A DNA stretch of 64,000 nt from Pedobacter sp. B4-66. GTDB taxonomy: Bacteria; Bacteroidota; Bacteroidia; Sphingobacteriales; Sphingobacteriaceae. A program made the position numbers and the translations under genes. The stretch lies in NCBI RefSeq assembly GCF_018492665.1, contig NZ_JAFVME010000001.1, positions 186,001-250,000 on the forward strand, in the 5' to 3' direction. Below are positions 27,566 to 36,100 of the stretch, one piece after another. The notes beneath the pieces were generated by a model. The model saw only the letters and a program-made list of their open reading frames with translations, had not been told where the DNA came from and did not search any database. Position 1 is the first letter of the stretch; every line of letters begins with the position of its first letter.

Positions 27566-30295
27566 TCAATTCACGGTATAACGATAAACCTGCATACCCA
27601 ATAAACCATCGGCATTAATTCCTTCCACAGTTACACGATAAACGCCCCTATTATCCGAATTGAAATAATTGAGTTTAGCCTTGCCATCATTTCCTGTTAA
27701 AATAGCGGGGTTCCAGTAAATCGTACTTCTTAAATCTGCGATTGGGTTATTAACTGCAGGATTATCGTATTTAGGTGCATAAAATTCTTTTACTGCACTA
27801 AAACCCTTTGGGCTATAATAAACCACAGAAGGATCATACTTTTTACGAAAATTACCACTTTTAGTATAAATTGCCATAACTGGAGGAAGTTTTTCAGGTG
27901 GAAATCTGGCCATATAGCTAGCTAATAATCTTGCGGTTATAGCCTTACTTTGATAGGAAAAATATATCTTTCTTATATCAGAAACATCAGATAAAAGAAG
28001 CTCCTGATAATCCTCAGGTTCAATCAGCACATCATCTATTAATGTAACGTAACCTCCATTTAACTGCCAAAGCCCATCTTTAAGCGCAAATGAAATCCTT
28101 GTTTTATCCATTTCTTCTAAACACTCTTTAAGTGTTGCGCATGGCCTCCGACTATCCGGCTTAAACACCTCATCTGCCTGGTTTTCATTGATATGATTTC
28201 CAAACCCCCATTTTTTGCTTGCACTTATCTGAACTTCTCTTAGCTGCTGCACTCGTCCAGTCTTTCCATGTTTTTGCAAATCCATATCCTGCCCGATATT
28301 ATTTTCTATTGAGGCTTTAAGTACTGCCGGTATATTGGTATTGATGTCACCTATATTCACGTTGGGCGTTGCCTCATGCTGAGTTACTTTATCAACTTGA
28401 AGCTCCAATTTTTTCCCATTTTTCAATGTTCTACCCTGAAGCATGAAATCAATTCCTTCGGCAATGAGCAGATTACTGAACTTAAATAATCCATTCTTAT
28501 CTGATACCGTATCTAAAATCAAGCCTAGCTTATTATTCACCAATGTAACCTTTCCCCCTGCTATCGGCTTATTAGCCAATGTAGCTAACTTACCTGTAAT
28601 GTCAGAAACCAGCTTTTCCGCTTTAAATATTGGCAGCACTTGCTTTCCCGATATCAGATCTTTCCAAACAAATCGTCTATACCCTTGGGTAAGCATTAAA
28701 ATATCAAGATTTGCCTTAGTTTCATCTGTAGGTTTATAGAAATAATAATTAGGTTTCTCTATATAGCCTTTGATATCTGAGCTTAATAGCAGCTGAGAGA
28801 TTATCGTATTTTCAGTAGTTTCATCGGAAGGAACTACAGCCTCATTAATTACTGACACTGAAAAATTCCCGACAAGAGGTTTGCCCGAAGCGTCTTTAGC
28901 ATCAATATCTAGCTCTACTTTTTCCCTCACACCATATTCCTTTTTTGAGCTATTGACTTTCAAATCCATCAGATCATTTCTCTGCAAAAAGACAATTCTT
29001 TCATTCAGAGGACTACCCTCTTTAGAGAATAAACCAATTTGCAAAATCCCTGATGGAAAATCTTTAGCAGGAATAGGAATAGAAGTAGTAGATTTATTAA
29101 TTGCAATACTAACCGCGTATTGAACAACACCTCCACATTGAGCTACCAAACTTACAACCTGACCTTCCTTTTTTAAGGCAGAACCACCTGCATTTACCCT
29201 TACCAATATGGTGTCTGTTTCCAGGTTGTTATATACAGAAAGTACATAACCATCATTAACTGCATCAGGTAGCTTCAAGGTATTAACTGATCCATCAGGG
29301 TAAGTTATTTTTGCCTGATAGGTTTTGTCCTGCTCAGGTATCAGTTGAAAATACCCCATCCCAAGGTGCTTACTTTCCAGTTCAGCAACTTCTTTATTAT
29401 CGTTATCTATCACTACCCCCTTTATAGGAACTCCTAATCCATTGGTACCTGTTGCCTTAAATCCTATTCTAGACCTTATTCCATTAACCAAACTCCCACC
29501 TTCAGGAAAAAACTGAACATCTGTTTTTAATGAGGCTGTTTTTATTGGAAATGATTTGACAATATTTGCGTCCTTGGCAATAGCAATCTTTGTTAATAAG
29601 TAGGAGTTCAAAACTTCTCCAGGTTTTGGGCTGGGAATATTTACAGAAATTTCGCCAAGTTCATTGGTGCTACCTCCCCCAGTTGCGAGTATTTGATAGC
29701 TTTTTTTAAATTCATACCTAATAGGCTTATCTACATAAGGCTCACCTTTTTGATTGGTATATTTTAATAGCGCTTTTACTTTGGTACTTGCCCCATCTTG
29801 AGTATAGATATAATCAATTTTTGCAAAAACAGCATTAGCTACGGAATTACCAACGCTAAAGTTTCTGTCGTAAAAATAATCGGAACCGGCATTACGCATC
29901 CATTGAGTATAAGCCCTCAAACGATAATTCCCTTCTCGTAAAACTGTATCAGATAATACAATATTCCCTTTACCCATGCCGGCAGTCAGTGGCAGCTTAA
30001 GCGACTGGGCAACTGAATCACCCTCATTAATAAGATCAACGTAAACAGCCCCACTTAATGCCGAAAGCTGATTTTTACTTCCAATGGTTACATAAGCTTT
30101 AAACCATATGGTATCACCAACAATGTAATAGGGTTTATCAGTATGCAAATAGATTTTTTCTTGCGGATTCGTATCTGCCCATCTCTGCAAAGCAGTTACC
30201 AGCTTTTCAACAGGCTCTTCATCCCGGCTTGTAAAAGCCAATACACCGATTAAGGCTATGGTACAAAATAAAAAGAGGGAGCGTTTCAATTTCAT
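27566..30295 (-). CDS. MG2 / carboxypeptidase-regulatory / plug-like exported protein, unit 2
   Basis: 909 residues from the ATG at 30295 (MKLKRSLFLFCTIALIGVLAF); the frame is open to 30370, but that extension covers the promoter-like element and an inverted repeat and is not expected to be translated. The domain order is that of unit 1 and long stretches are nearly the same at DNA level, for example around the C-terminal GINADGLLGMQVYRY, so the two are a recent duplicate pair. The plug-like region carries CATLKEC and has lost the usual IEVL(R/K) motif (DIRKIYFSYQSK). The TTGTCCCC-N17-TGTCTTT element lies just upstream, so it would head the unit 2 - unit 1 transcript. Confidence 0.85.
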   Translation of the reverse strand: MKLKRSLFLFCTIALIGVLAFTSRDEEPVEKLVTALQRWADTNPQEKIYLHTDKPYYIVGDTIWFKAYVTIGSKNQLSALSGAVYVDLINEGDSVAQSLKLPLTAGMGKGNIVLSDTVLREGNYRLRAYTQWMRNAGSDYFYDRNFSVGNSVANAVFAKIDYIYTQDGASTKVKALLKYTNQKGEPYVDKPIRYEFKKSYQILATGGGSTNELGEISVNIPSPKPGEVLNSYLLTKIAIAKDANIVKSFPIKTASLKTDVQFFPEGGSLVNGIRSRIGFKATGTNGLGVPIKGVVIDNDNKEVAELESKHLGMGYFQLIPEQDKTYQAKITYPDGSVNTLKLPDAVNDGYVLSVYNNLETDTILVRVNAGGSALKKEGQVVSLVAQCGGVVQYAVSIAINKSTTSIPIPAKDFPSGILQIGLFSKEGSPLNERIVFLQRNDLMDLKVNSSKKEYGVREKVELDIDAKDASGKPLVGNFSVSVINEAVVPSDETTENTIISQLLLSSDIKGYIEKPNYYFYKPTDETKANLDILMLTQGYRRFVWKDLISGKQVLPIFKAEKLVSDITGKLATLANKPIAGGKVTLVNNKLGLILDTVSDKNGLFKFSNLLIAEGIDFMLQGRTLKNGKKLELQVDKVTQHEATPNVNIGDINTNIPAVLKASIENNIGQDMDLQKHGKTGRVQQLREVQISASKKWGFGNHINENQADEVFKPDSRRPCATLKECLEEMDKTRISFALKDGLWQLNGGYVTLIDDVLIEPEDYQELLLSDVSDIRKIYFSYQSKAITARLLASYMARFPPEKLPPVMAIYTKSGNFRKKYDPSVVYYSPKGFSAVKEFYAPKYDNPAVNNPIADLRSTIYWNPAILTGNDGKAKLNYFNSDNRGVYRVTVEGINADGLLGMQVYRYTVN

Positions 30296-30348
30296 AGTTG
30301 TCTTTGTAGATGATAATAACCTGTACTCAAATACAAAGACAACTATGA
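30292..30348. repeat. 17-bp inverted repeat over the start codon of unit 2
   Basis: TCATAGTTGTCTTTGTA (30292-30308) and TACAAAGACAACTATGA (30332-30348) are perfect reverse complements with a 23-base spacer. The left arm contains the start codon of unit 2 and the right arm the -10-like box TGTCTTT of its promoter-like element. Next to it GTCCCC-ATT-GGGGAC (30350-30364) is a second small palindrome that contains the -35-like box. Confidence 0.85.
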
Positions 30349-30366
30349 GGTCCCCATTGGGGACAA
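30335..30366 (-). promoter_or_regulatory. Shared bipartite promoter-like element before unit 2
   Basis: Minus strand: TTGTCCCC (30366-30359), 17 bp, TGTCTTT (30341-30335), 40 bp before the unit 2 ATG. The same two boxes with exactly the same spacing occur before units 4 and 6. GTC-containing -10 boxes are a feature of many ECF-sigma promoters; no sigma or anti-sigma gene is in the window. Confidence 0.7.
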
Positions 30367-30386
30367 TCATTCAAGAAAAATATCTT

Positions 30387-33107
30387 TTATTTAACTTCGT
30401 ATTTATAAACTTGTCTACCTAATAAACCATCTCCATTAATACCTTCAATAACTACACGGTAAACACCTTTGGTATCTGCATTAAAAAAGCTGATCTTTCC
30501 TTTTCCATTTGCACCAACTAAAACACCTGGATTCCAGTAAACAGTACTTCTTAAATCAGTAATACGGCTATTGCTATCATAAACCGGAGCATAAAATTCC
30601 TTTACAGGATTAAAACCTCTTGGCGAGTAACTTACCACTTCAGGATTGTATCCGGAGCGCAATATTCCAACGCCTCTTTTCGTTGACAAAAACAAGCTGG
30701 GTCCTCCCGTCATACTCATTATGGCCGCATTGGTACGAGCAACATCAACTCTTTCAACATCCAGCGGATCTAAATAAAACAGATCCTGAACTTCACATTC
30801 ATTAATTTCTCTACCATCAACAAATACTTTCATTTTTTCATTTCTTGAAAATGGCATTGTAACAGGTCCACAATCAGCTTCCGATTGTATAAATTGAACA
30901 TTAGTAACTGTAGCTCTTAGCCATTCCAAAAGCGTTCCAAATGCCTGCACATTATTAGGCCTGTAAGTAAAATCTGCATGTCCATCCAATACCAGATCAT
31001 AACCAAATTGTCTCTTACGCTTTTTGGCACTAATAACCACCTCCTTAAGCTGCTGAGCTCGTCCCATCTGCCCGTTCCTAACCATTTCAGCATCCTGCTT
31101 TTTACTATTCTCCAGCGAAGCTAACATTGACTTACCCAGATCAGTATCCAAATCACCAATATTAAAATTTGGTGTTCTGTCCTGATCACGAATCTTATCA
31201 ACTTTTATTTCTACGTTTTTACCACCTTTTGCGTTTCTACCCTGAACAGTGAAGCTGATCTCATTCGTAATTAAGAGATCACTAAATTTATAATAACCCT
31301 GTGCATTCGTTACGGTATCAATTATCACCCCTAGTTTATTATTGATCAGGGATACCTTTCCACCTGCTATAGGCTTCTCTCCCAAACTCAATAATCTTCC
31401 TGTAACATTAGTGGTTAATTTCTCCGCTTGAAAAGCAGGCTGAAATGGCTTAGCAGCCGTTATATCTTTCCACACAAATCTTCTGTAGCCTTGAGTAAGC
31501 ATTAAAAGATCAAGATTTGTTTTGGTTTCTTCAGTAGGGTTATTAAAATAATAGCTTGGTTTCTCTATGTAGCCCTTAATATCAGAACTCAACAATATTT
31601 GAGAAAATATAGTATTCTCTTTAGTCTCGTCAACCGGAACAGCATCTTCACTAACTACAGATACTGAAAAATTACCTCCTACAGGAGCGCCGCTTCCATC
31701 AGCTACATTTAAGTCAATCTCCACCTTTTCTTTTGCTGTATAAACTTTTTTAGCTGTAGATAATTTAACATTCATCTGATCATTGTTCTGGATAAAAATT
31801 ACCCTTTCGTTCATCGGATCACCGGTTGAAGAGAACAATGTAAATTGAGTTATCCCAGATGGCAAATCTTTTGCTGGTATCGATAGAGAAGTTTGAGCCT
31901 TACTTATGGGCATACTGCTTGCGTAACTTACGCTACCACTAGCTTGGGCAATTAGACTAACAGTTTGACCACCTTTTTCAACAATTGAAGGATTAGCTAT
32001 AATACGCACAAGTACAGTATCTGTTTCAGTATTGTTAAAAACAGAAAGAACGTATCCGCTTTCCTGAACTGCCGGTAATTTAATCGATTTTTCAGAACCA
32101 TCAGGATAAGTCACTTTTGCCTGATAAGATTTACCTTTCTCAGGAAGCACTCTAAATTGGCCCATTCCAAGATGGGTTGTCTCAAAAGTTTCTACTTCCT
32201 TACTATCATTATCAATGATAACCCCTTTAATTGGCACACCTAATCCATCAGTCCCTGTTGCTTTAAACGCAACCCTAGTGCGTATTCCGCTTACTAACGG
32301 TCCGCTTTCCGGAAAAAACTGAACATCCGTTTGTGTTGATATACTTTTAATTGAAAAATCCTTGACCACTATTTCCTTTTCTCTGGTTTGAAGCTTCGCT
32401 GTCAAATGTTTATCCTGTAATTTCCCAGATTTACCGCCCTGTAATTTTATCTTTAGCTGCCCATAATTATCCGTTTCTTTATTTCCACTAAATACTTTTT
32501 CATAGCCATTCTCTAAAAGCGCATAGTCGACATGCCTGTTACTTAAAGCCTCACCTTTATCATTAGAATAGGTTAAAACAGCGGTTACAACATCTTTAGA
32601 TCCATCCTTACTATATTCATAGCCTATTTTACAGAAAACATTGTTTGCTACCGAATTACCAACACCAATAATTTTATCATAAAAAAAGGCAGGATCAGAA
32701 TTACGCATCCATTGTGTATAGGCCCTGATCCGGTAATTACCATCGTGCGAACTACTATCAGGCAATACAAAACTACCTTTGGTCATACCGGCTATAAGAG
32801 GTAGCTTTAATGATTGAGCAAGTGAATCTGCCTCATTATAGAGATCAACATATACTGCACCACTAAGTGCAGAAAGCTGGTGCTTACTGCCAATAGTTAC
32901 ATATGTTTTAAACCAGATGGTATCACCCACCATATAATAAGGTTTATCAGTGTGAAGGTATACTTTTTCCTGAGGCTGGGTTTCTGTCCATTTTTGTAGC
33001 GCAGCTACTAATTTCTCTACAGGATCGGTATCCTTTGGTGTAAAGGAGAAAGCGCCAATAACTAAAAGCACAGGAATTGCAATTTTAAGAGCGTTTTTAA
33101 ATTTCAT
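30387..33107 (-). CDS. MG2 / carboxypeptidase-regulatory / plug-like exported protein, unit 3
   Basis: 906 residues from the ATG at 33107 (MKFKNALKIAIPVLLVIGAFSF); an in-frame ATG at 33137 would add ten residues beginning with a near copy, MKFKPTR. The domain order is the family's: MG2 with HTDKPYYMVGDTIW, TDVQFFPESG, LMLTQGYRRFVWK, carboxypeptidase-regulatory-like, plug-like, and the end RSTVYWNPG ... GINGDGLLGRQVYKYEV. It groups with units 1 and 2 (NFNIGDLD in place of NVNIGDIN). It is the only full unit of this type without the C-x5-C pair: the same place reads FGTLLEW. No shared promoter element precedes it; with 87 bp between, it is probably read from unit 4. Confidence 0.85.
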   Translation of the reverse strand: MKFKNALKIAIPVLLVIGAFSFTPKDTDPVEKLVAALQKWTETQPQEKVYLHTDKPYYMVGDTIWFKTYVTIGSKHQLSALSGAVYVDLYNEADSLAQSLKLPLIAGMTKGSFVLPDSSSHDGNYRIRAYTQWMRNSDPAFFYDKIIGVGNSVANNVFCKIGYEYSKDGSKDVVTAVLTYSNDKGEALSNRHVDYALLENGYEKVFSGNKETDNYGQLKIKLQGGKSGKLQDKHLTAKLQTREKEIVVKDFSIKSISTQTDVQFFPESGPLVSGIRTRVAFKATGTDGLGVPIKGVIIDNDSKEVETFETTHLGMGQFRVLPEKGKSYQAKVTYPDGSEKSIKLPAVQESGYVLSVFNNTETDTVLVRIIANPSIVEKGGQTVSLIAQASGSVSYASSMPISKAQTSLSIPAKDLPSGITQFTLFSSTGDPMNERVIFIQNNDQMNVKLSTAKKVYTAKEKVEIDLNVADGSGAPVGGNFSVSVVSEDAVPVDETKENTIFSQILLSSDIKGYIEKPSYYFNNPTEETKTNLDLLMLTQGYRRFVWKDITAAKPFQPAFQAEKLTTNVTGRLLSLGEKPIAGGKVSLINNKLGVIIDTVTNAQGYYKFSDLLITNEISFTVQGRNAKGGKNVEIKVDKIRDQDRTPNFNIGDLDTDLGKSMLASLENSKKQDAEMVRNGQMGRAQQLKEVVISAKKRKRQFGYDLVLDGHADFTYRPNNVQAFGTLLEWLRATVTNVQFIQSEADCGPVTMPFSRNEKMKVFVDGREINECEVQDLFYLDPLDVERVDVARTNAAIMSMTGGPSLFLSTKRGVGILRSGYNPEVVSYSPRGFNPVKEFYAPVYDSNSRITDLRSTVYWNPGVLVGANGKGKISFFNADTKGVYRVVIEGINGDGLLGRQVYKYEVK

Positions 33108-33194
33108 ACGGTTTGTTCTGGTTGGTTTGAATTTCATAAATATAAAAAAATATTGCGAAGGGCATACTTATTCGGTGTAAAAATTAAGCGATAA

Positions 33195-36100
33195 TCACTT
33201 GCTAACTGGTTTAGGTAACAGCAGTTTATATCGACTACTTCCAATAACGCCATTCATATTACTACCCTCAATGGTTACAGTATAAGATCCTGGAATATCA
33301 GCAGTATAAAAAGACACATTTGCTTTTCCCTGGGCATCCGTTACAACGTTTGGCTCCCAATGTATAGTAGCCCTAAGATCTGGATTCATATCTGATACAT
33401 GAGTATTAACATATTTTGGCCTGTAAAATTCCTGCGGGTACATAATAGGTAGAGGTCTATAAAAAGCAACATCAGGCTTGTCAATTCTACGCCAACCTGC
33501 ACCACTATAAGTTGTTAACAATGCTACAGCCTGATCAATATCTCTTCTTGAGGTATTTGGTTGTTTTCCGCCGTCTTCTCCAAATTTCGCTGCATAGTTA
33601 GCCATATTAACCGCTGCAGATCCCGTACCACTCCGCTCTGCAGATCCCGCACCACTCCCCCCCGTAAATGCAGATGTAGCTGCTCTGGTATAGAAAACCT
33701 CCAACCCCCTAAAAGTGGCAATTTTAAAGTCTTCCAAATCCTGTTTAATATCCTCAACTCTTGGATCAACTACATCATGTACATCACTATAAAACATGGG
33801 AAGTGGTTTTCCATCAATACTAATCATCAAATCATAATTATTCACCTTCATCTTTGCAAAGCCATCTTCAAAAACCACTCTAAATCCGGGCACTTTTTGT
33901 TTAAGTAACTGATACAGACTCATCACCGCAGATTCTTTGATGTCCTTTTCATCAAAAACCAAATCAGCTGGTTTACCCTTATTAAATGAACCCTTTATGA
34001 CCTTTTTATCAACAATCTTAACCTCTTTTAAAGGAATACCTCCAACATTCAACTTTTCTTCTTTTAATAGGATAGCTTTATTTTTAACGTAGTTCAGTTG
34101 GGTACTATCGGTGTTTACATACCAGGGCATTATTTTATTTCTAAACATTTCTTCGGCCGGAGGAAACAGTTGTCGATCAACTTCTACTTCTCCAAAATTC
34201 ATAGTTTTCCCTTTTGGAGTTCTTGCCTGAATAAAGAAAGATCCGGAATCGATTTGCGGCAAAGCCGAGAACATAAACTTACCTTGTGAATCAGTTGTTG
34301 CTGTGGTAATAAAAGCCGGTTTTTGTGAAGATATCAGCATTTGAGCTCCTGGCACAGGTTTCTTCAAGAGGTTCGTAACTCTACCTGTCACTTTAAACTC
34401 CTTCTCGGCAGTAAATTTAGGCACTACTGATTCGTTAAATACATCATCCCATTTATACCCTGTCCATCCCTGAGTGAGCATAAGGTTATCAAGAGCTGTC
34501 CAGACTTGCTTATCTTTCTTACTTAAGTAATAGCCAGGAGTTTCTATTGTACCCTTTAATCCTGCATTTAATAACAAACTAGCTGCAATGTCATGATTCC
34601 CTAAACTATCTGCCCTAACCTGCGAATCATCAGTTACCGACAAAGAGAAGCTCCCTGATACCGGATTTCCGTTTACATCTTTTACCTCAATAGACAAAGC
34701 AACACTATCTCTTTTTAGGAAATTTCTTTTATTGGGCACTACATTAACAGTGGCCAGATCCTGATGATCGACAAATAAAATACGCTCATTTAATGGCTGC
34801 GTTCCTTTTAACAATGTAAACCTGGCAATACCTGTTGCAAATTTACTTTTACCTATCATCAGCTTAGGTTTCTTAAAATCGACTTGTTCTGCATAACACA
34901 CTATTCCTCGTGAAGTACCTATTACATAATAAGTACTATCAGAATTAATGGCGCCCGAAGTAGCCATTACACTAATTTCAAGAGAATCGCTTTCCCAATT
35001 ATTAACCACATGTAAACCAGTTCCAGTGGGTTTTACCAATGGCAAAGAATAACTTTTATCAATTTCTAAAGGCTTACTTAACCTGGCTGTATATTTTTCG
35101 CCATCCTTAGGCGTAAATTCAAATGATCCCATCCCATTAACTAAACTGGCAATTGGAGCAATCACGTTTCCTTTACTATCATAAACATCCCCTTCAACAT
35201 TCACACTCTTTCCATCTTCACCTACTGCCTTAAAACCAACAACCGTTTTGAATCCTGCTACCAGCCCGCCACCCTCCGGTAGAAATTGCAGATCAATATT
35301 TTGCTGACGTTTAATATTCAACGGAACACTTAATACCTGGCCCCCATCATTTTTTGCTAAACTTTTAATATCTATTCTTATGTTTTTACCATCAGCCTTT
35401 TCTTTGAGATTAAACATCAGCGCCAAATCACCCTCATTAGTAGTTCTGAGCTCTTCCTTAAAGAGCAACTTATCACCCTCCATCACTCTAATCCCTACAT
35501 CGCGTAATCCAACGGCAACTTTATCAGAACGCATCAGGTTAATATTTACTTTAACTTGATCTTTGTCTGCCACTTTATCAATTGTTGCCTCCGATTTTAC
35601 CAGCCATATATTCTGACTAGGCTTACCTAAATAAAAACGCTTATTAAACAAATAATCACCTCCAAAATTCTGCATCCAATTGGTATAAGCACGTAATGTG
35701 TATCCCCCTTCATGAAAAATCTTTGCAGGTAATGGGATTTGTCCCCAGCCTAAACCTTGCTTTATAGGAATACTTATTCTTCTAACTACTTCAGCACTAT
35801 CATCATTGATCTCAACATACAGCAACCCACTTTTTTCTGAAGCAGATAAATAAGAAGGATCAAATAAATAAGCTTTAAACCAAATCGTATCACCCAAATT
35901 ATAGTAGGGCTTATCCGTATGTAGGTAAACCTTCTCTCCTGGCAGTTTACTATGAAAATTCTGTAATGCCGAAACTACGCCTTTAGCATTCTGAGCTATC
36001 GGTTGCTGAACCTGAGCCTCCCCACCTTCTACTTTATACCTATAAACGTGTCTACCTAATTCACCCGCAGCATTAATTCCTTCAACAATCACCTTATAGT

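Noticed and set aside
30292..30348. Invertible promoter (phase-variation switch) before unit 2
   Set aside because: The spacer is just 23 bp and no recombinase gene is in the window; known switches have longer segments. Kept only as an inverted repeat.
30296..30370. Longer N-terminus for unit 2
   Set aside because: The extension reads through the promoter-like element and inverted repeat, and the signal segment begins at the later ATG (30295), as in the other units.
33612..33661. Short tandem repeat as a CRISPR-like array
   Set aside because: Only two adjacent copies without spacers, inside a coding frame.
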